NCBI RefSeq assembly: GCF_014696825.1
Contig: NZ_JACJQU010000006.1
Span: forward strand, 212,542 to 276,541
DNA length: 64,000 bases
Reading direction: 5' to 3'
Origin: Anabaena sphaerica FACHB-251
GTDB taxonomy: Bacteria > Cyanobacteriota > Cyanobacteriia > Cyanobacteriales > Nostocaceae
The notes beneath the pieces are model-generated. The model was given only the letters and a program-made list of their open reading frames with translations, was not told where the DNA came from and did no database searches. Within the stretch, counting starts at the first letter, position 1. Every line of letters begins with the position of its first letter. A program made the translations under genes and the position numbers. Below are positions 1-8,112 of this stretch, in pieces.

Positions 1-2
1 AG

Positions 3-1232
3 CATTATAAACAGATAGCTCAGACAGCCGAGCGTGGTAAATTCGACGCATTTTTTCTCGCCGACGGTTTAGCCTTACAACATCGTCCTGGTGCAGAAGG
101 TCGTACAGCCTTCGGTGGAGACTTTGAACCCGTCACCCTATTTTCAGCTTTGTCTGCGGTGACAGAAAAGATTGGTTTTATCGCCACTGCCTCTACCACC
201 TATGAAGATCCGTATATTCTCGCACGCAAATTTGCTTCCTTAGATCATATTTCTGGGGGACGAGCCGGCTGGAATGTGGTGACAACAGGTAGTAGTGAAG
301 CCGCCGGGAATTTCGGTCTAGAAGCCCATCCTATTCATGCAGAACGGTACATCCGCGCCCACGAATTTATTGATGTAGTCAAAGGTCTTTGGGATAGTTG
401 GGAAGATGACGCTTTTGTCCGTGATAAAGAAACAGCTTTTTACTACGACCCCAATAAAATACATCAACTTAACCATAAAGGCAGATTTTTTTCTGTACGC
501 GGACCATTAAACATCGCCCGTCCGCCCCAAGGTTATCCTGTAATTGTACAAGCAGGTTCTTCTGAAGATGGTAAAGAACTGGCTGGTAAAACTGCCGAAG
601 TTATATTTACTGCTCAACAAACCCTAGAAGATGCTCAAGCCTTCTATGCAGATGTTAAAGGTAGATTAGCAAAATATGGACGTACTCCGGATCAACTCAA
701 AGTTATGCCCGGTGTTTTTCCAGTGGTGGGACTAACAGAAGCAGACGCAAAAGCCAAATATCAGGAATTACAAGATTTAATTCATCCCCAGGTTGGTTTA
801 GCTTTATTACAAGGACTGATAGGGACGGATCTTTCTGCCTATCCTCTGGATGAACCACTACCAGATTTACCAGAAACCAATGATAACAAAAGCCGCCAGG
901 CCTTATTAATTGATATTGCTCGCAAACACAATTTTACCATTCGAGAGCTTTATCAATGGATTGCGGGAGCGCGTGGTCATTGGACAATTATCGGGACACC
1001 AGTACAAATTGCAGATCAACTAGAAAGCTGGTTTGTCAATGATGCTGCTGATGGCTTTAATATTATGCCTCCTTATCTTCCTGGTGGATTAGATGATTTT
1101 GTTGATTTAGTAATTCCTGAATTACAACGTCGGGGATTGTTCCGTACTGAGTATGAAGGTACAACTTTGCGTGAAAATTTGGGGTTATCTCGTCCAGTTA
1201 ATCAATTTCAACAGGTATTAGCAGCAGTCTAA
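3..1232 (+). CDS. LLM-class flavin-dependent monooxygenase (NtaA/SnaA/DszA type), 5' end missing
   Basis: The frame is open from the left edge of the window, so the true start lies outside; the first visible residues (HYKQIAQTAERGKFDAFF) already match the conserved N-terminal part of the family. Later stretches such as RAGWNVVTTG, the AERY segment and PVIVQAGSSEDG are typical of the NtaA/SnaA/DszA branch of bacterial luciferase-like monooxygenases. These use FMNH2 supplied by a separate reductase to oxidise small organic substrates such as nitrilotriacetate, sulfones or sulfonates. About 410 residues are visible of an expected 440-470. An amidohydrolase follows on the same strand after about 330 bases. 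The family call is firm; the substrate cannot be read from the sequence. Confidence 0.85.
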   Translation, partial: HYKQIAQTAERGKFDAFFLADGLALQHRPGAEGRTAFGGDFEPVTLFSALSAVTEKIGFIATASTTYEDPYILARKFASLDHISGGRAGWNVVTTGSSEAAGNFGLEAHPIHAERYIRAHEFIDVVKGLWDSWEDDAFVRDKETAFYYDPNKIHQLNHKGRFFSVRGPLNIARPPQGYPVIVQAGSSEDGKELAGKTAEVIFTAQQTLEDAQAFYADVKGRLAKYGRTPDQLKVMPGVFPVVGLTEADAKAKYQELQDLIHPQVGLALLQGLIGTDLSAYPLDEPLPDLPETNDNKSRQALLIDIARKHNFTIRELYQWIAGARGHWTIIGTPVQIADQLESWFVNDAADGFNIMPPYLPGGLDDFVDLVIPELQRRGLFRTEYEGTTLRENLGLSRPVNQFQQVLAAV

Positions 1233-1565
1233 GTAATTGGCACTACGGAAGAAGATTTATCAATTGATAATTGACAATTGACAATTGTTTCATTCAAGGT
1301 TTAAAACCTCCCCTTTCAAGGGTAAAAAATCAAAAAATATCGTCAGCACAGACGTTAAAAGCCTACCGGAGTCCATGCAAACTATCGGAAAGTTAAGCTT
1401 GTTTAAAAGACAAGAATCTTCAATCTCACGTATTAAACCCAAGTCAAAATCAACAGCACGTTCTCCCACAGATCCCTGATTTTTTGAAAATTCATAATTT
1501 TTAGATTCTGCAATTGTTTGAGAAGTCAGGGATCTAAATTGTCTTGTAACTTTTCTAAGGAAAAT
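1233..1565. other. Intergenic gap with inverted repeat
   Basis: No convincing gene. A short 7-base tandem repeat (AATTGAC units) lies near 1268-1286. A perfect 10-bp inverted repeat, AGATCCCTGA at 1470-1479 and TCAGGGATCT at 1526-1535, brackets an AT-rich stretch about 40 bases upstream of the amidohydrolase start. A minus-strand reading frame across 1290-1694 runs into that gene and is not believed. The inverted repeat could be an operator, a weak hairpin or the scar of a small insertion. Confidence 0.4.
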
Positions 1566-3104
1566 ATGAGTAAATATAGCAAGTTGAAAAGCTCTCCCTC
1601 CGCCGCAGTTAGAGCCAATCTCGATTATCCTGTCATTGATACTGATGTTCACACTAATGATTTTACTCCTGCCCTTGAGGATTATATTGCTCACTACGGC
1701 GGTGTGAAACTAGTAGATGAATTACGCAAAGCTGAATCTTCTCGTCTTAATCCCAAGAGTGAAGGTAAAGACTGGTATCAACAAACCCCAGAAGAACGTC
1801 AGAACAACCGCACAATTCGCTCCCCTTGGTGGGCTAGAGTTACCCGCAATACTTTAGATTTAGCTACCTATACTCTCCCTGCATTACTTTATGAACGTCA
1901 AGCGGAGCAAGGATCAGACTATTCGGTATTATTTCCCAATAATGCCTTAGCTGCGGCTGGTGCAAGTAAGGAGAATCGTCAATTATTGCAACGGGCGATT
2001 AATCACTATCATGCCGATATTTACCGCAAATATAGCGATCGCCTAACTGTAGTAGCTGGTATCCCCATGACTACTCCCCAAGAAGCGATTGAAGAGTTAG
2101 AATTTGCAGTAAAAACACTGGGGTTGAAAGTTGCAAATATTCCTGGTGGTGTGAGACGGCCAATTAAGGCGATAGCTGATAAATACCCAGCCGATCAATT
2201 CCCAGAAATTGGCAAATATGCCTCTTACATTGACTTCTTTGGACTAGATAGTGAATATGACTACGATCCCTTCTGGGCTAAAGCCGTTGAGTTAGGTGTA
2301 CCCATCACCACCCATTACGGTAGTCAAGGATGGACTGGACGATCCTCCATTAGTAACTACATGAACAACCATATCGGTCATTTTGCCGATGGTTCTCAAG
2401 CGTTTGCGAAAGCATTGTTCTTTGGTGGTGTAACTAGACGCTTCCCACAATTGCGTGTTGGTATGCTCGAAGGTGGTGCAGACTGGGGCGCTCACGTCTA
2501 CATTCATTTGGTAGATCGTTTCTCCAAACGGAGTTTAGAAGGACTGCAAAACTATAATCCAGATTTAGCTAATCCTGATGAGTTGTTCGAGTTGTTTGCA
2601 GAGTATGGTGGAGAAATTACTCAAGGACATTCCCTCAGCAAAGAAGAATTGACTAAGAGTGTATTGGGAGCTTCTTTTAACCGTCACAGTCGTTCACCAG
2701 TGGGTAGTGAATTGGAAGATTTTGGTGCAGCAGGGATTCAATCAATTGAAGATATCCGCGATCGCTGGGTGAACAGTTTCTTCTTTGGTTCTGAATCTGA
2801 TGATCGCACCATTGCAGCCGCATTCAACGATAAAGCCAACCCCTTGGGAGTCAAGCTTAACGCCATTTACTCCTCCGATGTTGGTCACTGGGATGTACCC
2901 GATCTCACCGCACCTTTAGCTGAAAGCTGGGATTTGGTCAGAGAAGGGGTAATTTCTGAAGCTGACTTCAAAGCCTATGTATTTGGCAATCCTTATAAAT
3001 TCTACACCGAAGCCAACCCTGATTTCTTCAAAGGTACAGCAGTAGAATCCAAACTACCTAAGACCGAATCTCAAGTAGAGAACAAAACATTGGTAGGTGT
3101 GTAA
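1566..3104 (+). CDS. Amidohydrolase family protein (amidohydrolase 2 type)
   Basis: A 512-residue predicted metal-dependent hydrolase. The N-terminal DTDVHTND gives the D-x-H metal site of the amidohydrolase superfamily (about residues 25-32). Further conserved stretches are PITTHYGSQGW in the middle, LEGGADWGAH, and the late SDVGHWD that supplies the final metal or catalytic aspartate. The ATG at 1566 is chosen because AAGGA at 1557-1561 stands just upstream; an upstream GTG/ATG-like extension has no ribosome site. It follows the flavin monooxygenase on the same strand. The pair may work in one catabolic route, with oxidation followed by hydrolysis or decarboxylation, but the substrate is unknown. 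A 26-bp palindrome lies after the stop. Confidence 0.82.
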   Translation: MSKYSKLKSSPSAAVRANLDYPVIDTDVHTNDFTPALEDYIAHYGGVKLVDELRKAESSRLNPKSEGKDWYQQTPEERQNNRTIRSPWWARVTRNTLDLATYTLPALLYERQAEQGSDYSVLFPNNALAAAGASKENRQLLQRAINHYHADIYRKYSDRLTVVAGIPMTTPQEAIEELEFAVKTLGLKVANIPGGVRRPIKAIADKYPADQFPEIGKYASYIDFFGLDSEYDYDPFWAKAVELGVPITTHYGSQGWTGRSSISNYMNNHIGHFADGSQAFAKALFFGGVTRRFPQLRVGMLEGGADWGAHVYIHLVDRFSKRSLEGLQNYNPDLANPDELFELFAEYGGEITQGHSLSKEELTKSVLGASFNRHSRSPVGSELEDFGAAGIQSIEDIRDRWVNSFFFGSESDDRTIAAAFNDKANPLGVKLNAIYSSDVGHWDVPDLTAPLAESWDLVREGVISEADFKAYVFGNPYKFYTEANPDFFKGTAVESKLPKTESQVENKTLVGV

Positions 3105-3123
3105 ATGACTTTGTGAGTAGCTA

Positions 3124-3149
3124 TAGAGACGTTATATATAACGTCTCTA
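3124..3149. repeat. 26-bp perfect palindrome ending in the TAGAGACGTT motif
   Basis: Arms of TAGAGACGTTATA and its complement meet without a spacer. It lies between the convergent amidohydrolase and exporter genes, so it may act as a bidirectional terminator. The arm shares TAGAGACGTT with the 30-bp palindromes at 7664-7693 and 8083-8112 near the RAYT transposase, so it is probably a member of the same dispersed family. Confidence 0.7.
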
Positions 3150-3159
3150 CATTCATTTC

Positions 3160-3942
3160 CTAATGCTTATGTTTTGCTAACTTCAACGCCGACAAGAAGA
3201 GAATGATACCCAAAATTACATATAAGGAAGAACTTGCTACATACCTCAAAATACTGCTGCCAATAAATGCTCCCAGTATTGAACCAAAAACCATAAAAAT
3301 AATGAATCTTTGCTCTGATTTCACTTCTTTTAATCTTTGCTGACTTCTATATTTATATAGACCCATGATGATTGTGGGAATGCTGATCGCCAGACTCAAA
3401 CTTCCTGCTAATTTAATGTCAATTGCAAACACCATAATAATTGTAGGTATAATCAATTCACCACCTGCGACACCAAGCATACTGCTGAATATCCCAATCA
3501 CAATTCCTGCCACAAAACCGATAATAATTTTGAGTAAATTTGGAAATTGCCAACTTTGAAAACTGAAAATAAAATTATGTCCAATTAATACAAAACTAAT
3601 AAAAAATAGAAAACATACAACAACTCGATTTAAAGTTTTTTCGTTGATTTTCGTGGTATAGTTAACCCCAACATAAGAACCAATCAGAGAACCTGCCAAA
3701 ATATTAATGATTACGGTCAGGTTTGAAAAAACATTCTCAACTCCAATAGTGCCACTCCGAAAAATGAAGGAAAAAGTGACACTAACGAGGCTGACCATGA
3801 GATTAATAATAATTGCTTGTAGGGTTCGATAGTTAAAAATGCTAACTAAAACTGGTAGGCGAAATTCTGCACCACCTAAACCAATTAGTCCACCAAGAAT
3901 CCCGACTAAAGCACCCCAAGCAAACGCCCAAATATTCCGCAT
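3160..3942 (-). CDS. Sulfite exporter TauE/SafE family membrane protein
   Basis: 260 residues, strongly hydrophobic, with about seven or eight membrane spans. The two family repeats are visible: a glycine-rich GALVGILGGLIGLGGAEF at the N-terminus and GIVIGIFSSMLGVAGGELIIP in the second half, with the G-x-G-G-G-like motif in each. Members export sulfite, sulfonates or other small anions across the inner membrane. It is convergent with the amidohydrolase, so it is not in the same transcript, but its position next to a DszA-type monooxygenase fits an exporter for sulfite released from organosulfur compounds. That link is inference. Confidence 0.8.
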   Translation of the reverse strand: MRNIWAFAWGALVGILGGLIGLGGAEFRLPVLVSIFNYRTLQAIIINLMVSLVSVTFSFIFRSGTIGVENVFSNLTVIINILAGSLIGSYVGVNYTTKINEKTLNRVVVCFLFFISFVLIGHNFIFSFQSWQFPNLLKIIIGFVAGIVIGIFSSMLGVAGGELIIPTIIMVFAIDIKLAGSLSLAISIPTIIMGLYKYRSQQRLKEVKSEQRFIIFMVFGSILGAFIGSSILRYVASSSLYVILGIILFLSALKLAKHKH

Positions 3943-3977
3943 TTAAATCTTCACACCCATAACAAAAACTGGATTAT

Positions 3978-4406
3978 GTGCAATTCTATAACTTTACCAT
4001 TAATCCTCAAGGAAAAACTCCAGGCAAAGAGTTATATGATGTGTTAATAGTATGCGATCCTCACGTAATTGTAATAAGTGTCAAAGATATTCAACTTAAG
4101 AATACAGATGATCCAAGTGTTGATTGGAAACGCTGGCAACGAAAAGCTATTGAAGATTCAATAAAGCAGATTAGAGGTGCTATTCGATGGCTTGAACAAG
4201 CTGAGTACGTTGTTCAGAAAGACGGATCTCAGGGTTTAAAGCTTCCATTAATGAGTACAAGAATTTATCACCGTGTGGCAGTTGCTTTTGGAAAAAGTGA
4301 GCTTCTCGCTAGATGTTTCGCTTCGCTTTGTCAGTTCAATGAATGTTTTACAGTGATTGGTATGTTAATTGTATATATACGAAAACACAACTTCATAAAT
4401 CTATAA
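3978..4406 (+). pseudogene. Truncated fragment of a nuclease-like hypothetical protein
   Basis: A GTG-initiated frame whose first 110 residues look like a conserved core: ELYDVLIVCDPHVIVISVKD, then DWKRWQRKAIEDSIKQIRGA and an RWLEQ segment. This arrangement recalls hypothetical proteins with a restriction-endonuclease-like fold, in which a D is followed by a beta strand ending in D/E-x-K or S-x-K. The expected N-terminal part is missing. From about residue 115 (after VAVAFGKSE) the frame runs into DNA resembling the local TTCGCTTCGC hairpin repeat, so the C-terminus is probably not native. I read it as a decayed gene invaded by a repeat; a short intact gene is possible. Confidence 0.4.
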
Positions 4407-4408
4407 TA

Positions 4409-4860
4409 TTACCAAATCATCCCCCAATTCAATATAAAACCCTTTAAAACATCTTCCCCCGAAACAGTAGCAGGAGATTCCAAAACCTCAACCTCCTTAC
4501 CTGGTCTATAAATCTCCACTTGACGAGATTTACGATTAATTAATCTTCCTCAGTTAAAGCATCCCATTTTTCTAACTTAATCCAAGAAGCACTAGGAGAA
4601 CGAATAGCACCATTTGGTAAAACAAAACCGACATCAGAACCAAAAACTAGACCTTGTGATTTATCATCGTTCCAATTTGCTAATTGGGAAGTTAAACCAG
4701 CATTAATATTGCTATTTATTCCACCCAATAAAGGTTTTAATATCAGACTACCATCAACATTACGTTCAAATTTGATTAATTCATTGATTTGACATAAATC
4801 AAAAAATTGATTATCTGTTATTTGAATTGATGGAGGTAGATAGAGAGTTATAAAATCCAT
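4409..4860 (-). pseudogene. Uma2 family (DUF820) endonuclease, internal deletion
   Basis: Reading from ATG at 4860, the first 106 codons match the N-terminal half of the intact Uma2 gene at 12687-13262 (ITDNQFFDLCQ, SASWIKLEKWDALTEED). The frame then stops, but the next DNA on the same strand, in another frame, encodes the matching C-terminus (LINRKSRQVEIYRPGKE to GFILNWGMIW, stop at 4409-4411). Compared with the intact paralog 130 bases are missing, which removes the PDFVIELLSP segment with predicted catalytic residues and shifts the frame. It is therefore a dead copy. Uma2 genes are expanded in cyanobacteria and belong to the PD-(D/E)xK fold. Confidence 0.85.
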
Positions 4861-4929
4861 ATTTCTTCTAAACCAATGTCAACTCCATGAAAAATATCTT
4901 TAGCAGACATACATATCTATCATTATATT

Positions 4930-5160
4930 GCTGATTCTATAATTAGATTACCAGGAAGCGATCGCACCCCAACATCCCTAAAACAGCGATCGCATTCCCA
5001 AACCCCCAAACAGCGATTCCTACGGAGCGCTTCGCTATCGCATTTCCCAAACCTCAAAACACTGATCGCACTCCCCAAACCCCCAAACAGCGATTCCTAC
5101 GGAGCGCTTCGCTATCGCACTTCCCCACATCCCCAAAATAGCGTATAGTAAAATTAGGCT
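4930..5160. repeat. Hairpin repeat cluster upstream of the VapBC pair
   Basis: The gap 4861-5186 holds no gene. It carries two copies (5011-5041 and 5088-5118) of a 31-base element that starts CAGCGATTCC and ends CTTCGCTATCGC, with inverted GCGAT arms, plus degenerate spacers of AAACCCCCAAACAGCGAT type and HIP1-like GCGATCGC. The same element reappears at 5881-5911 and 5930-5960, so the repeats frame the toxin-antitoxin genes. Confidence 0.8.
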
Positions 5161-5186
5161 TAAATCTATAAATAAGCAAAAAATGT

Positions 5187-5408
5187 ATGTCTAATTATCA
5201 AGAATTGTTAGAGCAAGCTAAAAATTTGACTCCTGAAGAACAGCTTAAATTGGTTGAAAATTTATCTATCTTAATTCGTCAACAATTGAAAATGACATCA
5301 AAACCAAAGCGTAGTATTTTAGAGTTGCGTGGTTTAGGTAAGGAAATTTGGGGGAATATTGACGCTCAGGAATATGTTAATCAGGAGCGTGATTCATGGA
5401 ATGGTTAA
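5187..5408 (+). CDS. Antitoxin of the adjacent VapC toxin
   Basis: 73 residues, starting SNYQELLEQAKNLTPEEQLKLVENL, an amphipathic helical segment common in small cyanobacterial antitoxins, followed by a basic stretch (KPKRSILELRGLGKEIW) and a C-terminal WGNIDAQEYVNQERDSW tail that probably binds the toxin. Its last 13 bases overlap the start of the PIN-domain gene, the usual arrangement for a translationally coupled antitoxin and toxin. The antitoxin would neutralise the toxin and may repress the operon. Confidence 0.8.
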   Translation: MSNYQELLEQAKNLTPEEQLKLVENLSILIRQQLKMTSKPKRSILELRGLGKEIWGNIDAQEYVNQERDSWNG

Positions 5409-5839
5409 ATAAATTACAGGGTAAAATATTAGGTTTAGATACTGCACCGCTAATTTATTTTATAGAAGAAAATCCTAGTTATTTAAAAGCTACAGATGCT
5501 TTTTTTACAGCAATGTATAGAGGTGAGTTTAGTGTTGTCACCTCGGTTTTAACTATATCAGAAGTTTTAGTTTATCCTTTACGTGCGGGAAATACAATAT
5601 TAGCTCAACAATATCGTGATATTCTTTTCAATTCTCAAGGTTTAACAACTATTGAAGTTTTACCAGATATTGCTGAAAATGCAGCTAAACTAAGAGCAGA
5701 TTACAATTTAAGAACACCGGATGCTATTCACATGGCTACTGCTATTTATGGAGGTGCGTCTTTTTTCTTAACCAATGATATGCGTTTACCTTCTTTACCA
5801 GGGTTAACAGTGTTGGTTTTAAATCAGTTGATGAGTTAG
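5396..5839 (+). CDS. VapC-like PIN-domain toxin (intact)
   Basis: 147 residues with the PIN-domain acidic set: D in LDTAPLIYFIEE near the N-terminus, E in SVLTISEVL, D in RTPDAIHMATAI and D in FLTNDMRLP. PIN toxins are Mg-dependent ribonucleases that cut tRNA or rRNA. The start overlaps the antitoxin by 13 bases. This is the only toxin-antitoxin locus in the window in which both reading frames look complete. Hairpin repeats stand on both sides of the pair. Confidence 0.85.
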   Translation: MEWLNKLQGKILGLDTAPLIYFIEENPSYLKATDAFFTAMYRGEFSVVTSVLTISEVLVYPLRAGNTILAQQYRDILFNSQGLTTIEVLPDIAENAAKLRADYNLRTPDAIHMATAIYGGASFFLTNDMRLPSLPGLTVLVLNQLMS

Positions 5840-5880
5840 GTATTTTTAAATATAGCGATCGCACTCCCCACACCCCTAAA

Positions 5881-5960
5881 CAGCGATTCCTACGGAGCGC
5901 TTCGCTATCGCACTCCCAACATCCCCAAACAGCGATTCCTACGGAGTGCTTCGCTATCAC
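5881..5960. repeat. Two further copies of the hairpin repeat
   Basis: Copies at 5881-5911 and 5930-5960 of the 31-base element seen at 5011 and 5088. The last copy differs by single-base changes (GGAGTGCTT instead of GGAGCGCTT). They lie just downstream of the VapC gene. A minus-strand frame over this region is repeat DNA, not a gene. Confidence 0.8.
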
Positions 5961-6077
5961 ATCCCCACATAGCAAACATCTTCAAAATTAAACTTGTGAT
6001 ACGTGAATCAATGTTTTATAATTGTTATAAATTTTGCTACTTAAATACTAATAATCTTAGCTTTAACGCCAAAGCTT

Positions 6078-7262
6078 ATGCTGGAAAAAACTATAAAACA
6101 ACCTATTCGCTTGGTTGCATTGGATACAGAAGTCTTTGATAAAGCAAACTTTAATTTTCAGTCTAAAATCTTCCAAAAGTTAATAGAGCTAGTTAGGGCT
6201 GAAAAGATTTCTATATATTTAACTACGATTACACATCAAGAAATTAGTGAGCATATTCATAGAAAGGCAAAACAAGCAGCATCAGGTTTCAAAAAGCTCC
6301 ATAAAGATTTTCGCGAACAAGCCAAAATTATCTATTATTCATCTAAATATCAAAAATTACTAAATTTAACATTGGAAGAAGAGGAACTTATGAATGAATT
6401 ACGAGAACAGTTTAGTGATTTTATTGAAAAATCACAAATAGAAATACTAAGTATTAAAACTGTTTCACCAGAAGATATTTTTGCTAAATACTTTAAAAGT
6501 ATTGCTCCATTTCATAATGGTCAAAAGAAGCACGAATTTCCAGATGCATTTGCTCTAGCTGCCATAGAAGAAAAGGCTAAAAAGGAAAATAGAAAAATAT
6601 ACGTTATTAGTGGAGACAAAGATTGGCTGGAAGCTTCTAATCAAAGTGAACACTTAATATATAAAGAAAGTATTGATAAATTGTTGGAAGATATTATAGC
6701 ACAAGAAAGTGATGAAATTGATTTGTGCTACGAAATCTTTGAAGATAATCTGGAAGAGATAAAAGAAGAAATATCAAGCATTTTTATTGAGGGAGAATTT
6801 TCTCTCAGCGATGATTTTGCTTATGGCTACCTTGAGCCAGGTAGTGAGTATATAGAAGTCGTGGTAGATGTAATAAACATTATTGATAAATCCATTGTAG
6901 ATATAAATAATCAAGAAGTTGAATATCCTATAATTACATTCGAGCTAAAAATTGATATTAGTTATACTGCTCATATTAGCTATGATAGTACCGAATATGC
7001 TTTTTGGGATAGTGAAGATCATGCTTATTATAATATTCAAAATGTCACAGAAAAATTAAAGCAAAAGATTGTAATATCTGTTGAATTAGAAATTCTATTA
7101 TTTAGAGATGAATTACATCATTTATGTTTTAATGCTATTGAGAATGTTGATTTAGACACAAATGGATCTATTGGAACTATTGTGTTAGTAGATGAAGGAT
7201 TTGAAGAGAATCAAGAGGAATTGGATTCTTGTTTTTCTCCTGATGAGTATGATGATAATTAA
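6078..7262 (+). CDS. PIN-domain protein (DUF4935-like) with long C-terminal region
   Basis: 394 residues. The N-terminal 190 carry a PIN-like nuclease core: VALDTEVFDKANF (D16), THQEISEHI (E55), EFPDAFALAAIEEKA (D156) and VISGDKDW (D180, D182), with a charged helical insertion in between. The C-terminal 200 residues are very acidic and look like beta-rich domains without a motif I recognise. At 394 residues it is much longer than a VapC toxin, and no antitoxin gene is visible beside it. It lies between repeat clusters in an accessory island. A stand-alone RNase in stress or phage response is possible but not shown. Confidence 0.7.
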   Translation: MLEKTIKQPIRLVALDTEVFDKANFNFQSKIFQKLIELVRAEKISIYLTTITHQEISEHIHRKAKQAASGFKKLHKDFREQAKIIYYSSKYQKLLNLTLEEEELMNELREQFSDFIEKSQIEILSIKTVSPEDIFAKYFKSIAPFHNGQKKHEFPDAFALAAIEEKAKKENRKIYVISGDKDWLEASNQSEHLIYKESIDKLLEDIIAQESDEIDLCYEIFEDNLEEIKEEISSIFIEGEFSLSDDFAYGYLEPGSEYIEVVVDVINIIDKSIVDINNQEVEYPIITFELKIDISYTAHISYDSTEYAFWDSEDHAYYNIQNVTEKLKQKIVISVELEILLFRDELHHLCFNAIENVDLDTNGSIGTIVLVDEGFEENQEELDSCFSPDEYDDN

Positions 7263-7360
7263 TTCTCTAATTTATAGTGGGTTGAAATATTAAATCTCAG
7301 TTTACTTAATATAGATTAAAAAATTGACATTATGGATACCATGTGTCTATATTATATATA

Positions 7361-7987
7361 TCACATCCATAAACCTGATGAATTATTCTTGTCATAATCC
7401 CATTTAAGAGGATTATTAATAATATATTCTCTAATGTTATCCACAGATCCATCAGCACGAATAATTTTATCAAAAAATCGCTGCTGCCAAGCAAAATTAG
7501 GATAACCATTCATCTTACACCAACGGGTGACAGCAGCTTTATATGACCTAATAATTACACTCAAAGAACCTGCTTTTGGGGACATTTTCGACAAATTTTG
7601 ATAAACATCTGTATCGTCAAAATCATCACCCGATTTTGTGGAATTATCATCCACATCCGATTTTGTAGAGACGTTCCATGGAACTTCTCTACATTGGAAA
7701 ATTTCTTTAGATTCAGGATTATCAATTACAATAATTCCGTGTACATGATTAGGCATAATCACATAAGCATCTATATATGTATTTTTAGAATGTTGAGGAA
7801 TTTCAGCCCAAAATTTTTGTGCTATTTGACCAATTTTTGATAAATGAACTTGACCATTTACAACATCACCAAATAACCATTCACGCTCATAAGTGCATAT
7901 CGTAACAAAATACCAACCGTTTTGTGAATAATCCCGATTTGGTAATCTCGTTGATTCAACTCTATATTTATTTTTGAATAATGTCAT
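7361..7987 (-). CDS. RAYT (REP-associated tyrosine transposase, IS200-like TnpA)
   Basis: The family start KYRVESTRLPNRDYSQNGWYFVTICT follows the ATG at 7987; an upstream in-frame extension to 8053 lacks the family pattern. The HUH motif is NHVHG (H81 and H83) and the probable nucleophile is Y149 in IIRSYKAAVTRW. These enzymes nick single-stranded DNA at REP-type palindromes and are usually domesticated single-copy genes. About 30 residues between the HUH motif and the tyrosine (99-130) are low-complexity and not family-like. They include sequence encoded by a copy of the local palindrome (7664-7693). The gene lies 96 bases downstream of a perfect copy of that palindrome. Confidence 0.85.
   Translation of the reverse strand: MTLFKNKYRVESTRLPNRDYSQNGWYFVTICTYEREWLFGDVVNGQVHLSKIGQIAQKFWAEIPQHSKNTYIDAYVIMPNHVHGIIVIDNPESKEIFQCREVPWNVSTKSDVDDNSTKSGDDFDDTDVYQNLSKMSPKAGSLSVIIRSYKAAVTRWCKMNGYPNFAWQQRFFDKIIRADGSVDNIREYIINNPLKWDYDKNNSSGLWM
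7664..7693. repeat. 30-bp palindrome inside the RAYT gene
   Basis: Same sequence as the perfect palindrome at 8083-8112 with one mismatch. It is read in frame as about ten residues around CREVPWNVSTK, between the HUH motif and the catalytic tyrosine. The flank (ATCCGATTTT before TGTAGAGACG) also matches flanking DNA next to the other copy, at 8131-8146 in inverted orientation. Confidence 0.85.
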
Positions 7988-8082
7988 TGTTTTATATGAC
8001 GTGAAAAATTGTGATTTATAAAAATGTGGGTTATGTAATTTGTAACAAATCACCTACAACATAATAAAGAAATCACCCAAAA

Positions 8083-8112
8083 TGTAGAGACGTTCCATGG
8101 AACGTCTCTACA
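8083..8112. repeat. 30-bp perfect palindrome between chlH and the RAYT gene
   Basis: Arms of TGTAGAGACGTTCCA and its exact complement meet at a CCATGG centre. A half element (CAACGTCTCTACAAAATCGG) follows at 8121-8140. It lies 37 bases past the chlH stop, and on the minus strand the hairpin is followed by TTTTGGG, so it could end chlH transcription. It is the probable REP-type target of the RAYT enzyme. Confidence 0.85.

Noticed and set aside
1290-1694. Minus-strand frame of 134 residues across the amidohydrolase start
   Set aside because: It overlaps the ribosome site and first 40 codons of a well-supported gene and shows no family motif.
4930-5960. CRISPR array
   Set aside because: The repeats are hairpin elements with irregular spacing and no unique spacers of constant length.
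5742-5975. Minus-strand frame over the VapC 3' end and hairpin repeats
   Set aside because: Most of it is the GCGAT-armed repeat read as protein; residues repeat with the DNA repeat.
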